Source: an uncultured bacterium
GTDB taxonomy: Bacteria; Bacillota; Clostridia; Peptostreptococcales; Anaerovoracaceae
NCBI GenBank assembly: GCA_905214195.1
Contig: CAJMLH010000004.1
Location: forward strand, 1 to 64,000
DNA: 64,000 bases
Direction of reading: 5' to 3'
The position numbers were made by a program, and so were the translations under genes. The notes under the pieces were generated by a model. It was not told the DNA's origin, searched no databases, and saw only the letters and a list, made by a program, of their open reading frames with translations. Shown one piece after another: positions 51,255 to 60,736 of the stretch (its first letter is position 1; each line of letters begins with the position of its first letter).

Positions 51255-52631
51255 ATGATTGATTTATCACACTATAAGAACATACATTGCATTGGCATAG
51301 GAGGCATAGGGCTTTCAGCCATTGCCGAAATCCTTTTGTCAAGAGGATTCAAAGTAACAGGTTCCGATATGAAGGAATCCGATATAACTGCAAAGTTAGC
51401 AAAAAACGGAGCGGGAATTTTTATAGGCCATAGAGAAGAAAATGTAGAAGATGCTGATTTGGTGGTATACTCGGCAGCGGTGGGAAAGGATAATCCCGAA
51501 CTCAAGAGAGCAGGGGAAAGAGGTATTCCGGCTATAACAAGGGCAGAGATGCTTGGAGTATTGATGGATGAATACGAAAACAGCATAGCAATTTCCGGAA
51601 CTCACGGAAAGACTACTACAACCTCTATGGTTTCTTTGATTTTAAACAATGCAAAGACTGATCCTACAATACTGGTAGGAGGAAATCTGACAGAGATCAA
51701 TGGAAATGTCAAGGTAGGAAAGGGCGGATATTTTATAACCGAGGCCTGTGAATATATGGACAGCTTTTTAAGCTTAAGGCCTAAAATCGAAATAATTTTG
51801 AATATAGATTCAGACCACCTCGATTATTTTAAGGACATTGATCATATAGTAAGTTCATTTGACAAGTTTGCAAAATTAGTTCCCGAAAACGGTCTGATAA
51901 TCGCATATGAAGCAAACCCATTCGTGAACCGCGTAATTAAAGAACGCAAAAATGTCATAACATTCGGTCTTAACGGTGACTGCACATACGAGGGAGCCAA
52001 TGTATCGTTCAACGAGAATGGACTTCCGGCTTTTGATGTAAAGAAGAATGGCCGGCAACTGTGTAGAGTACAGCTTTCTGTACCGGGAGAACACAATATT
52101 CTGAATGCTCTTGCAGCATTTGCCTGCTGCCACAGCTTAGGGATTGACACTTCCGTTATAAAACAGACTCTTATGTCATATCACGGAACTGAGAGGAGAT
52201 TTGATATAGTGGGAACTACTTCTGCCGGGGTCAAGATAGTTGACGATTATGCCCATCATCCGACAGAGATTAAAGCTACCCTTTCTGCTTGCCAGAATGT
52301 TCCCCATAGAAAGCTGTGGTGCATATTCCAGCCCCATACTTACACAAGAACCATAGCACTGTTTGAAGAATTTGCAGAAGCATTTGAAAAAGCCGACGAA
52401 CTTATTCTTGCAGAAATCTATGCGGCAAGAGAGAAGAACATATATAAAATTTCTTCTTCGCAGCTTGCAGATAAGATAAAAGAAGTTTATCCCGAAAAAA
52501 AGGTTACTTTTATAGCAGACTTTGAAGAAATTGCAGAACATGTCAGCAGAGAAGCTGTAAAGGGTGACATGGTTTTGACAATGGGCGCAGGAGACATATA
52601 TAAAGTAGGCGAGATGATATTGGAAAAATAA
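51255..52631 (+). CDS. murC: UDP-N-acetylmuramate--L-alanine ligase
   Basis: MurC adds the first amino acid of the peptidoglycan stem. Residues show IHCIGIGGIGLSAIAEILL (nucleotide-sugar domain), the ATP loop SGTHGKTTTTSMVS near 115, GGNLTEINGN, and VDDYAHHPTEIKATL. Length 458 is normal. GGAGG lies 9 bases before ATG 51255. It starts the plus-strand run murC-glmU'-prs-pth-mfd. Confidence 0.97.
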   Translation: MIDLSHYKNIHCIGIGGIGLSAIAEILLSRGFKVTGSDMKESDITAKLAKNGAGIFIGHREENVEDADLVVYSAAVGKDNPELKRAGERGIPAITRAEMLGVLMDEYENSIAISGTHGKTTTTSMVSLILNNAKTDPTILVGGNLTEINGNVKVGKGGYFITEACEYMDSFLSLRPKIEIILNIDSDHLDYFKDIDHIVSSFDKFAKLVPENGLIIAYEANPFVNRVIKERKNVITFGLNGDCTYEGANVSFNENGLPAFDVKKNGRQLCRVQLSVPGEHNILNALAAFACCHSLGIDTSVIKQTLMSYHGTERRFDIVGTTSAGVKIVDDYAHHPTEIKATLSACQNVPHRKLWCIFQPHTYTRTIALFEEFAEAFEKADELILAEIYAAREKNIYKISSSQLADKIKEVYPEKKVTFIADFEEIAEHVSREAVKGDMVLTMGAGDIYKVGEMILEK

Positions 52632-52650
52632 GACTTAAGGGGAGAAAATC

Positions 52651-53349
52651 ATGTTTTTGGATAATATTGAAAAAAAGAGAAGTGAAAGGCTCAAAGTAAT
52701 AGAAAACCATGAGAAAAACGGAGTGGTTTTCGTTGATGAATTTACGGCCTATATTGATGAAAGTGTTACCATAGGAGAGGGGACGGTAATAGGACCGTGT
52801 GTAACGCTTTCAGGCAATACTCGCATAGGCAAAAATTGCGTCATAGGACAAAATTCCGTAATTAAAGATTCTTATATAGATGATAATGTAGACATACAAA
52901 GCTCCGTAATCACTGAGAGCTCAGTAGGCAGCGGCACAAAGGTCGGTCCGTTTGCATATATGAGGCCGGACAGTCATGTAGGAAAAGACTGTAAAGTCGG
53001 AGACTTTGTAGAGGTTAAGAATTCAACCTTAGGTGACGGTACCAAGGCATCACATCTGACATATATAGGGGATTCAGATGTCGGAGCAGGCGTAAATTTG
53101 GGATGCGGTGTAGTCTTTGTAAATTATGACGGGACTAAAAAGTATCGTTCCGTAGTGGAAGACAATGCATTCATCGGATGTAACAGCAACCTTGTTTCAC
53201 CCGTAAGAGTGGGAGAGGGCGCATATATAGCGGCAGGAAGTACAGTGACTGAGGATGTGAACGGGGATTCATTGTATATTGCCAGAACAAAAGGAACAGA
53301 AAAACCCGGCTGGGTTTCTTCAAAGGGTATTTTAAAGAGAAAAAAATAA
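52651..53349 (+). CDS. glmU: GlmU acetyltransferase half only (glucosamine-1-phosphate N-acetyltransferase)
   Basis: The 232-residue protein is a left-handed beta-helix that matches the C-terminal half of GlmU, including the linker helix (IEKKRSERLKVIENHEKNGV), hexapeptide repeats, the catalytic His135 in KASHLTYIGDSDVG, and GAYIAAGSTVTEDV. The N-terminal uridylyltransferase domain with its LxxGxGTRMxS motif is absent. A proper GGGGAGA site precedes the ATG and murC ends only 19 bases upstream, so nothing has been lost next to it in this sequence. The activity predicted is acetylation of GlcN-1-P; UDP-GlcNAc formation must be done by another protein. Confidence 0.88.
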   Translation: MFLDNIEKKRSERLKVIENHEKNGVVFVDEFTAYIDESVTIGEGTVIGPCVTLSGNTRIGKNCVIGQNSVIKDSYIDDNVDIQSSVITESSVGSGTKVGPFAYMRPDSHVGKDCKVGDFVEVKNSTLGDGTKASHLTYIGDSDVGAGVNLGCGVVFVNYDGTKKYRSVVEDNAFIGCNSNLVSPVRVGEGAYIAAGSTVTEDVNGDSLYIARTKGTEKPGWVSSKGILKRKK

Positions 53350-53389
53350 TCAAATCTACTTATGAAAACAAGAAGGCGAGGTAAAAAAA

Positions 53390-54340
53390 GTGAGAAGCGG
53401 AGTATTTGCTGACTACAAAATCTTTACAGGTAATTCAAATCCTGCATTTGCAGAGGAAATTGCCGGAATAATGGGTAAGCCTCTGGGCAGAGCTACAGTT
53501 ACAAAATTCAGTGACGGCGAAATTTCGGTTAATATCTGGGAAACTGTAAGAGGACTTGATGTTTACATAATACAGTCTACTTGCAGTCCTGTAAATGACA
53601 ACTTGATGGAACTTTTGATCATGATAGACGCAATGAAAAGAGCTTCGGCAGGTCGAATCAATGCTATAATTCCGTATTACGGATATGCACGCCAAGATAG
53701 AAAGGCAAAAGCAAGAGACCCTATCACAGCTAAGCTGGTGGCTGATCTTATCATGGCGGCGGGGGCTGACAGAGTGCTTACTATGGATTTGCATGCCAAC
53801 CAGATTCAGGGATATTTTGATATTCCGGTGGATCACCTTTTGGGAATGCCTATTCTTGCAAAATATTTCCAGGAAAGCCATATGGAAGATCTTGTTGTGG
53901 TTTCACCTGACCACGGAAGTGTAACAAGAGCCAGAAACCTTGCACAGTATCTCAACTGCCCTATTGCAATAATAGACAAGAGGCGTCCTGAGCCTAACAA
54001 GAGCGAAATAATGAATATAATAGGTAATATTGAGAACAAAAATTGTATCATTATAGACGATATGATAGATACTGCCGGTACTATTACAAATGCAGCCAAT
54101 GCTATTAAGAAGTTAGGCGCCAAATCAGTAAGAGCTGCGGCAACTCACCCTGTACTGTCAGGTCCTGCCGTAGACAGAATAAGAGATTCCGCAATAGAAG
54201 AACTGGTTCTTTTAAATACAGTTCCTCTGCCTGAAGAAAAGAAACTTGAAAAGATGACATTCCTTTCGGCGGCACCTCTGTTTGCAGAAGCAATGACAAG
54301 AGTATTTACAAACGGCTCCATAAGCGTGCTGTTTGACTAA
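53390..54340 (+). CDS. prs: Ribose-phosphate pyrophosphokinase
   Basis: Prs makes PRPP from ribose-5-phosphate and ATP. GRATVTKFSDGEISVNI, YYGYARQDRKAKARDPITAK, DLHANQIQGYFDIPVDHL and the PRPP loop IIDDMIDTAGTI are all typical; 316 residues is the usual length. It starts with GTG at 53390 after AAGGCGAGG. PRPP is also the signal for the neighbouring PurR. Confidence 0.97.
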   Translation: MRSGVFADYKIFTGNSNPAFAEEIAGIMGKPLGRATVTKFSDGEISVNIWETVRGLDVYIIQSTCSPVNDNLMELLIMIDAMKRASAGRINAIIPYYGYARQDRKAKARDPITAKLVADLIMAAGADRVLTMDLHANQIQGYFDIPVDHLLGMPILAKYFQESHMEDLVVVSPDHGSVTRARNLAQYLNCPIAIIDKRRPEPNKSEIMNIIGNIENKNCIIIDDMIDTAGTITNAANAIKKLGAKSVRAAATHPVLSGPAVDRIRDSAIEELVLLNTVPLPEEKKLEKMTFLSAAPLFAEAMTRVFTNGSISVLFD

Positions 54341-54424
54341 TCAGCAATGAACTTTATTCCGCAGAAAGCCTATGATTTTTACGGAATAGGATTTTAAAAG
54401 ATAATATTTGAAGATAAATGAGCT

Positions 54425-54470
54425 TAAATGCTCGCAAGGTAACTTATAATTTATGACCGGCGGGCATTTA
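54425..54470 (+). terminator. Long-stem hairpin between prs and pth
   Basis: TAAATGCTCGC (54425-54435) pairs with GCGGGCATTTA (54460-54470) with one wobble around a 24-base loop; TTTAG follows. A second imperfect hairpin, TATTCCG...CGGAATA, lies near 54356-54390. Either could end or slow transcription before pth. Confidence 0.4.
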
Positions 54471-54529
54471 TTTAGTTGTGAGAATGCAGGGCTTCATCTC
54501 TGATTTTGAATATAAGGAAAGGAAAAACT

Positions 54530-55132
54530 ATGTATATAGTAGTAGGACTTGGAAATCCCGGTAAAAAATACGAAAATACTCGTCATAATATGGGTTTTAT
54601 GGCAATAGATGTTTTAGCGGAAAAATATAGCATAAATGTTAACAAGCTGAAATTTAAAGGGCTTACAGGTGAAGGAAGGATAGCCGGTGAAAAAGTTTTG
54701 CTCATAAAACCTCAGACTTATATGAACCTAAGCGGAGAGTCTGTAAGAATGGCAATGGAATATTACAGAATTGAGCCTGAAGAACTAATAGTTATATATG
54801 ATGATATAGATATTCCTATGGGTAATGTACGCCTGAGAAAGAAAGGCAGTGCAGGGACTCATAACGGAATGAGAAACATACTTTATCATATACAGACTGA
54901 GGATTTTCCGAGAATTCGGGTAGGGATAGGATCAGGCAAAAAAGAAGATATGATAAATTATGTTACGGGAGGGATCCCCAAAAGTGATGGGGAAATCCTG
55001 AAAATTGCAGTTGAAAAAGCAGCCGACGGAGCAGCCTGTATTATTGAAAAGGGTATAGAAAAGGCAATGAATGAATATAATGTAAGACCGTCAAAAGCGA
55101 AGAAACCGGCAGAGGAAGTTAAAAATGATTAA
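54530..55132 (+). CDS. pth: Peptidyl-tRNA hydrolase
   Basis: Pth recycles peptidyl-tRNAs. VVGLGNPGKKYENTRHNMGF holds the conserved Asn and catalytic His; KPQTYMNLSGESV and DDIDIPMGNVRLRKKGSAGT follow with the catalytic Asp. Length is 200 residues. ATG 54530 follows AAGGAAAGG; an earlier ATG at 54506 has no site. It overlaps mfd by 8 bases. Confidence 0.97.
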   Translation: MYIVVGLGNPGKKYENTRHNMGFMAIDVLAEKYSINVNKLKFKGLTGEGRIAGEKVLLIKPQTYMNLSGESVRMAMEYYRIEPEELIVIYDDIDIPMGNVRLRKKGSAGTHNGMRNILYHIQTEDFPRIRVGIGSGKKEDMINYVTGGIPKSDGEILKIAVEKAADGAACIIEKGIEKAMNEYNVRPSKAKKPAEEVKND

Positions 55133-58100
55133 CATTACGGGTGTATCAGATTCCCGAATAGCTCCCATAGCAGCATACAGGGCAAAGGAAGAAAAGCAAA
55201 CGCTAATCATAGTTCCTACGATAGTAAGAGCGCAGAGACTTGCAGCAGATCTTTCCTACTTTTCCGGCGGAAAAGAAATCTTGGTGCTGCCTGAGGAGGA
55301 GCAGGTATTTCTGAAGTACAATGCAAAAAATCAGGATAAATTGATTGAGAGAATGAAGGCGCTTAAAGCACTGAGAACCGGAAAGCCGGTTATAGTTATA
55401 GCGCCTGTTTCCGCTGCTGTTAAAAAGATTAGCCCCCATGACATATTTGAAGAAAATGTAATAAAACTCTCCATGGGAGATGAGATTGAACTTTCAGAGC
55501 TGAAAGAGCATCTTGTGGCTATGGGTTACGAATACGCACATATGGTGGAGGGTCATGGGCAGTTCAGCATAAGAGGCGGTATAATAGACATATTTACGCC
55601 GGACAGCAATCATCCGTACAGGGTAGAACTCTTTGGGGACGAAGTGGATTCATTGAGAACTTTTAACATAGATACACAGCGTTCCATAGAAAATTTAAAA
55701 TATATTGAAATTTATCCGGCGCAGCAGATAGCAGCTAACGAAAAAACCTTTAAAAGGGCTTCCGAACAGATAAAGAAAGAGTATAACAAACAAGCGGAAA
55801 AGCTAAAGAAAACTGCACCTGAGGCTTGTGCAAAACTTAAAGAAACAGCGGCGCAGATATGCGAATATATAGATAATGTTTCAAATATGCAGCTCCTTGA
55901 AAATTATATTCATTATTTTTATGAAGAGACGGAGTATATATGGGACTATATGCAGTCCCAAAGCGTAATGATAGATGATCCGGAAAGAATTTTTGAAATT
56001 TTGGATCTTCGTGAACAAGAACTGAAAAACGATTTTGAAGTTCTTCTTGAGAGAGGTGAAGTAGTCCCTAAGGATGCCAAACTCATAGGCGGAATTTATG
56101 AGCTTAAGGAAGTCTTAGCCATGAAGCAGACGGTGATATTCACACCGTTTCCCAAAAGGATAAGAGGCATAGAAACCTTTGACAAGATATATAATGTGTT
56201 GAGCCGTCAGGTAATAAATTTCGGCGGTAACATGAATCTTTTGGAATCGGAGCTCAAGGCTTATGACAGAAAGGGTTACAAGATAACCATAGTGTCAAAT
56301 TCCGATGACAGGCTGGAGAATTTAAAGGAATTTACATCAAGAATAGGTCTTGAAGAGAAGATTTTGTTTGAACGGGGAATCCTGACTAACGGTATAGATT
56401 TTCCTGAACATAAGTTATGCTGGATAAGCGAAAATGATATTTTCAAATACAGCAAAAAAGGCAGAAACCGTAGGAGATTTAAGGACAAAGGCAAAAAAAT
56501 AGATTCTTTTACCGACTTAAAGAACGGCGATTATGTAGTTCATGAAAATCATGGTATAGGAAAGTTTATAGGAATTGAACAGCTGAAAGTTCAGGGAGAG
56601 AAAAAGGATTATATCAAAATCAAATACGCAGGCAATGATGTATTATATGTGCCGGTGGAACAGATGGATATAGTGCAAAAATATATAGGTGCAGACAGTG
56701 CAATGCCTCGCATCAACAAGCTCTCAGGAGGAGAATGGAAAGCAACCAAGGCAAAGGCAAAGGCGGCAATCGCTGTTTTTGCAAAGGATTTGATAGATCT
56801 TTATGCTCATCGGAAGATGGAAAAAGGATATGCTTTCAGTAAGGATACCGTATGGCAAAAGGAATTTGAAGACAGTTTTCCGTATCAGGAGACAGAGGAT
56901 CAGTTAAGATCAGCTGAGGAGATAAAGAGGGATATGGAAAAACCTTTTCCGATGGACAGACTTTTGTGTGGAGATGTGGGCTTCGGAAAGACAGAGGTTG
57001 CAGCAAGAGCGTTGTTTAAATGTGTTTCCGAGGGAAAACAGGCAGCAGTTCTTGTGCCTACGACAATTCTTGCAAATCAGCATTATTTTACACTGAAAGA
57101 GCGTTTTGATAATTTTCCTTTTAAGGTTGAAATGCTTTCACGATTCAGGAGCACCGACCAGCAGAAAAAAATTATAGATGAATTATCAGAGGGTAAGACA
57201 GACCTTGTGGTAGGGACTCATAAGCTTCTTTCAAAGGGTGTAAAATTTAAAGACATCGGACTTTTGGTAATAGATGAAGAACAACGCTTTGGAGTTGAGC
57301 ACAAAGAGAAACTCAAGCAGCTCAGACACAATGTAGATGTACTTACTCTTTCGGCGACACCTATTCCAAGAACACTTAACATGTCCCTTACCGGGATAAA
57401 GGATATGAGTCTTATAGAAGAACCGCCGGAAGAAAGATACCCGGTTCAGACTTATGTTATGGAACAAGATGACAGCCTTATAAGGGATATAATAGAAAGA
57501 GAGCTTGGCCGAGGAGGTCAGGTATATGTAGTTTATAACAGAGTAAGGGGAATTTACCAGATTGCAGACAAGATTCAGCAGCTTGTGCCGGATGCTCGTA
57601 TAGCGGTAGGGCACGGGCAAATGAGTGAAAAGGTTCTTGAAGACACTATGATGAGCTTTGTTAATGGTGAAAACAATATTCTGATAGCTACTACGATAAT
57701 AGAATCAGGCATAGATATTCCGAATGCCAACACAATGATAATAATGGACTCTGACAGATACGGTCTGTCTCAGCTTTATCAGCTTAGAGGAAGAGTAGGG
57801 CGAGCAAACAGGCAGGCATATGCTTATCTTATGTATCAAAAGGATAAGGTGCTTGGAGAGGCTGCCGAAAAGCGTCTTAAAGCCATAAGAGAATTTACTG
57901 AGTTCGGAGCAGGGTTTAAAGTTGCCATGCGTGACCTTGAAATAAGAGGGGCAGGTAACATGTTGGGTACAGAACAATCCGGCCACATGGTTAATGTGGG
58001 ATATGAGCTTTATTGCAAGATGGTTGACGATGCGGTAAGGGCATTAAAAGGAGAAATAGTCAATGAGGATAGTGAAGAAATATCTGTTGAGCTGAAAGCC

Positions 58101-58613
58101 GCAGCATATATCCCGGAGACTTATATATCAAGCGAATCTCTTAAATTGCAGATGTATAAACGAATCGCCTCTATAAAAACAAGAGATGATGAGGATGAGA
58201 TAATAGACGAGCTTACAGACCGATTCGGGGATGTGCCTAAGCCTGCGATGAATCTAATCAAAATTTCTCATATAAGGTATTTGGCAGGGCTTATGTCTAT
58301 TACGGAAGTTAAACAGAATGATAACAAGGTGACTTTTAGCTTTAATGCAGAAAATCCGCTCAGTGGATTTGCCCTTGCCAATGCAACGGCCCATTTCGGG
58401 CAGAGGTTGTTTATTCACGGTGGCAAGCAGCCATTCTTAAGGCTTACTATCTCGGGCCGTCCCGGTGCTTCCCGAAACAGCCATGCAGCTATATCAGCCG
58501 GGCAAAAGGCAGCTTTATATCAGGGAACTGCCAACTTGGATGAAACTCTTGAGCTTTTGGAAATCCTTGCAGAAAACAGAAAAGGCAAGAAAGCCGAAGA
58601 AGAATTAAATTAG
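55125..58613 (+). CDS. mfd: Transcription-repair coupling factor Mfd
   Basis: Mfd removes stalled RNA polymerase from DNA lesions and recruits UvrA. The 1162 residues contain a UvrB-like region (EGHGQFSIRGGIIDIFTP near 145), the CarD-like RNA polymerase interaction domain (LKNGDYVVHENHGIGKFIG near 465), RecG-like translocase motifs (CGDVGFGKTEVAARA near 616, VIDEEQRFGVEHK near 712, RGRVGRANRQAYAYL near 887), and the C-terminal TRCF domain. The order and length are standard. Confidence 0.98.
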   Translation: MINITGVSDSRIAPIAAYRAKEEKQTLIIVPTIVRAQRLAADLSYFSGGKEILVLPEEEQVFLKYNAKNQDKLIERMKALKALRTGKPVIVIAPVSAAVKKISPHDIFEENVIKLSMGDEIELSELKEHLVAMGYEYAHMVEGHGQFSIRGGIIDIFTPDSNHPYRVELFGDEVDSLRTFNIDTQRSIENLKYIEIYPAQQIAANEKTFKRASEQIKKEYNKQAEKLKKTAPEACAKLKETAAQICEYIDNVSNMQLLENYIHYFYEETEYIWDYMQSQSVMIDDPERIFEILDLREQELKNDFEVLLERGEVVPKDAKLIGGIYELKEVLAMKQTVIFTPFPKRIRGIETFDKIYNVLSRQVINFGGNMNLLESELKAYDRKGYKITIVSNSDDRLENLKEFTSRIGLEEKILFERGILTNGIDFPEHKLCWISENDIFKYSKKGRNRRRFKDKGKKIDSFTDLKNGDYVVHENHGIGKFIGIEQLKVQGEKKDYIKIKYAGNDVLYVPVEQMDIVQKYIGADSAMPRINKLSGGEWKATKAKAKAAIAVFAKDLIDLYAHRKMEKGYAFSKDTVWQKEFEDSFPYQETEDQLRSAEEIKRDMEKPFPMDRLLCGDVGFGKTEVAARALFKCVSEGKQAAVLVPTTILANQHYFTLKERFDNFPFKVEMLSRFRSTDQQKKIIDELSEGKTDLVVGTHKLLSKGVKFKDIGLLVIDEEQRFGVEHKEKLKQLRHNVDVLTLSATPIPRTLNMSLTGIKDMSLIEEPPEERYPVQTYVMEQDDSLIRDIIERELGRGGQVYVVYNRVRGIYQIADKIQQLVPDARIAVGHGQMSEKVLEDTMMSFVNGENNILIATTIIESGIDIPNANTMIIMDSDRYGLSQLYQLRGRVGRANRQAYAYLMYQKDKVLGEAAEKRLKAIREFTEFGAGFKVAMRDLEIRGAGNMLGTEQSGHMVNVGYELYCKMVDDAVRALKGEIVNEDSEEISVELKAAAYIPETYISSESLKLQMYKRIASIKTRDDEDEIIDELTDRFGDVPKPAMNLIKISHIRYLAGLMSITEVKQNDNKVTFSFNAENPLSGFALANATAHFGQRLFIHGGKQPFLRLTISGRPGASRNSHAAISAGQKAALYQGTANLDETLELLEILAENRKGKKAEEELN

Positions 58614-58627
58614 ACTGACTATAAATA

Positions 58628-58654
58628 AATACCGTCCTTGGCAGGACGGTATTT
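58628..58654 (+). terminator. Bidirectional terminator between mfd and spoVT
   Basis: AATACCGTCCT pairs perfectly with AGGACGGTATT around a TGGC loop, followed by TTT; on the minus strand it serves spoVT. It lies between convergent genes. Confidence 0.9.
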
Positions 58655-58663
58655 TGCTTATTT

Positions 58664-59155
58664 TTAATTTTCCATTTGCTGGGCGAGGAAGGATGCACCG
58701 ACTTCTGCAACCTTAAGTTCCGCATCACCGAGAGTTTTATTCTCCTTTGCTAAAATCGTAATAGAACCGATGGGGTCGCCTTGGGATATTATCGGTACTA
58801 CTATTTTTGAATCATTTAAGTATCGGTTTTTGCTTTGAATTATTTCATCCAAATCAGAATCTATTTTTTTGTCGGAATATTCCTTGCGTCCTGTACCTGA
58901 AACTGCTATTACTTGGTCCGTATCTGAAATGATTATGGTACCGCCCAGTATTTTGGCGATAGTTTGAGCATACTCTCCTGCAAATTGACCAAGCTCATTT
59001 ATAGGGGAGTATTTTTTCAATATTACTTCACCTGTGTTACCTGTATAAATTTCCAGCGGATCGCCTTCTCTTATTCTTAAAATTCTTCTTATTTCCTTTG
59101 GCACCACCACTCTGCCAAGGTCATCGATTCTTCTTACAATTCCTGTTGCCTTCAT
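58664..59155 (-). CDS. spoVT: Stage V sporulation regulator SpoVT (AbrB family)
   Basis: The 163-residue protein begins MKATGIVRRIDDLGRVVVPK followed by EIRRILRI, the AbrB/SpoVT swapped-hairpin DNA-binding domain, then a GAF-like C-terminal domain (ITILAKENKTLGDAELKVAE). SpoVT controls late forespore genes and germination. ATG 59155 follows AAAGGTGT. It is in its usual place after mfd but on the opposite strand. Confidence 0.95.
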   Translation of the reverse strand: MKATGIVRRIDDLGRVVVPKEIRRILRIREGDPLEIYTGNTGEVILKKYSPINELGQFAGEYAQTIAKILGGTIIISDTDQVIAVSGTGRKEYSDKKIDSDLDEIIQSKNRYLNDSKIVVPIISQGDPIGSITILAKENKTLGDAELKVAEVGASFLAQQMEN

Positions 59156-59195
59156 AGATTTAACACCTTTCAAAGATAATTTTCATTTACAAATT

Positions 59196-59225
59196 TAGTA
59201 TCTGCTGCCAAAGTTTTTTTATACT
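59196..59225 (-). promoter_or_regulatory. Candidate sigma-G promoter of spoVT
   Basis: On the minus strand AGTATA (59220-59225), 17 bases and GATACTA (59196-59202) resemble the forespore sigma-G consensus (TGHATA, CATACTA). spoVT is a sigma-G gene in Bacillus subtilis. The perfect 13-base palindrome TGTCAAATTGACA lies just upstream at 59235-59247. Confidence 0.4.
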
Positions 59226-59323
59226 AAATATATTTGTCAAATTGACATTAAGTGTTGGAAAATTTAAGAAAACAGAAATGTAATTTAAAGCGAGGCATTA
59301 AAAAATGCCGGAACACAAAAGCA

Positions 59324-59353
59324 TTGGAAAAAGTTGAAAGAATATGATAAAAT
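59324..59353 (+). promoter_or_regulatory. Promoter of the amidohydrolase-spoVB-mazG run
   Basis: TTGGAA (59324-59329), 18 bases and TAAAAT (59348-59353), about 70 bases before the start codon. Confidence 0.5.
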
Positions 59354-59420
59354 ATATAAGAATGTACAGATTTGATTTAAAGTGTAAGCCACATTAAAAC
59401 ATAAGAAAGAGGTACGGAAC

Positions 59421-60719
59421 ATGATTTTTAAGAATATAGCTGTTTTAGATGAAAATTTTGAAATAAAAGAAAATATGTATGTAGTAATCGAGGGTGAGCG
59501 CATAAAATATATAGGGAAAGAAAGGCCGCAGACAGGCCAAATATCGCAAGGCGAAGAGTATGACGGAAAGAATAAACTCCTGATGCCGGGATTTTACAAT
59601 TCTCATGCCCATTCTCCAATGTCTCTTATGCGTGGCTACGGAGAGAATCTTACTTTGCAGGATTGGCTTAATCAAAAGATATTCCCTTTTGAAGATAAAC
59701 TTGATGCCGGTGCGGTATATTGGGGAACATTACTTTCCTATGCAGAGTCTTTGAGATTCGGAATAGTTTCATCAAGTGAAATGTATTATTTCATGGATTC
59801 CATGGCAAAGGCAGCGGCAGACAGTGGCATTAAAGCCAATATTTCAAGGGCTATAGTTAATTTTGATGACAGTGATCCATGGACGCTGGATTCAATGAAA
59901 GAAATGAAATATGCTTTTGAAGCATATCATAACAGCTGCAGTGGAAAAATAAAGATAGACATGAGTATTCACGGAGAATATACTTCGAATCATCTTGCAG
60001 TGTCGGCAGTTTCGGATTATGCGAAAAAAGTCGGAGCAAGGATGCATGTACACATATCTGAAACTCAAAAGGAGCATGAAGAATGTAAAGCACGCCATGA
60101 CGGAAAAACGCCGGTTAAATATTTTGAAAAGCTTGGTTTGTTTGATGTTCCGACGACAGCGGCTCACTGCGTATGGATAGAGGATGAAGATTATGATATT
60201 CTAAAAGAAAAAAAAGCAACGATAGCCGCTAATCCGGTGAGCAACCTTAAACTTGCCAGCGGAGTCAGCAATGTGCCTAAAATGCTGGAAAGAGGACTTA
60301 ATGTTGCTATAGGCACAGATAGTACCGCCAGCAATAACAGCCTTAATTTTATGGAAGAAATGAAAGCATTTTCATTGGCACCTAAAGCATGGTTTAAAGA
60401 TCCGCAGGCAGTATCTCCGGTACAGACCCTTTATGCTGCTACAAGGGCAGGCGCATTGGGACAGGGAAGAGAAGACTGCGGCATATTAAAAGAAGGTTAT
60501 AGGGCTGACTTGATAGTAGTTGATTTGATGAAACCTCATATGCATCCGATTCATGATTTGAGAAACAATCTGGTATATTCGGCATCAGGCAGCGATGTGG
60601 TTCTTACAATGGTGGACGGCAAAGTGCTTTATGATAATGGCAATTTTGCCACAATAGACCTGGAAAAGGCTATTTTTGAGGCAGAAAAGGCGACTAAAAA
60701 GATTTTGAATGAGCTGTAA
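59421..60719 (+). CDS. Amidohydrolase, MtaD/TrzA/SsnA-type
   Basis: The 432-residue protein has the metal ligands of the amidohydrolase superfamily: PGFYNSHAHSPM near 58, HVHISETQKEH near 207, HCVW near 243 and GTDSTASNNSL near 290. Families with this pattern deaminate adenosine-type compounds (5'-methylthioadenosine, S-adenosylhomocysteine) or other ring amines. The segment SIHGEYTSN replaces the more usual APHAPYT of MtaD, so the substrate may differ. It sits between spoVT and spoVB, where many clostridia have no such gene. Confidence 0.8.
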   Translation: MIFKNIAVLDENFEIKENMYVVIEGERIKYIGKERPQTGQISQGEEYDGKNKLLMPGFYNSHAHSPMSLMRGYGENLTLQDWLNQKIFPFEDKLDAGAVYWGTLLSYAESLRFGIVSSSEMYYFMDSMAKAAADSGIKANISRAIVNFDDSDPWTLDSMKEMKYAFEAYHNSCSGKIKIDMSIHGEYTSNHLAVSAVSDYAKKVGARMHVHISETQKEHEECKARHDGKTPVKYFEKLGLFDVPTTAAHCVWIEDEDYDILKEKKATIAANPVSNLKLASGVSNVPKMLERGLNVAIGTDSTASNNSLNFMEEMKAFSLAPKAWFKDPQAVSPVQTLYAATRAGALGQGREDCGILKEGYRADLIVVDLMKPHMHPIHDLRNNLVYSASGSDVVLTMVDGKVLYDNGNFATIDLEKAIFEAEKATKKILNEL

Positions 60720-60736
60720 GAGAAAGGAAATTACTG

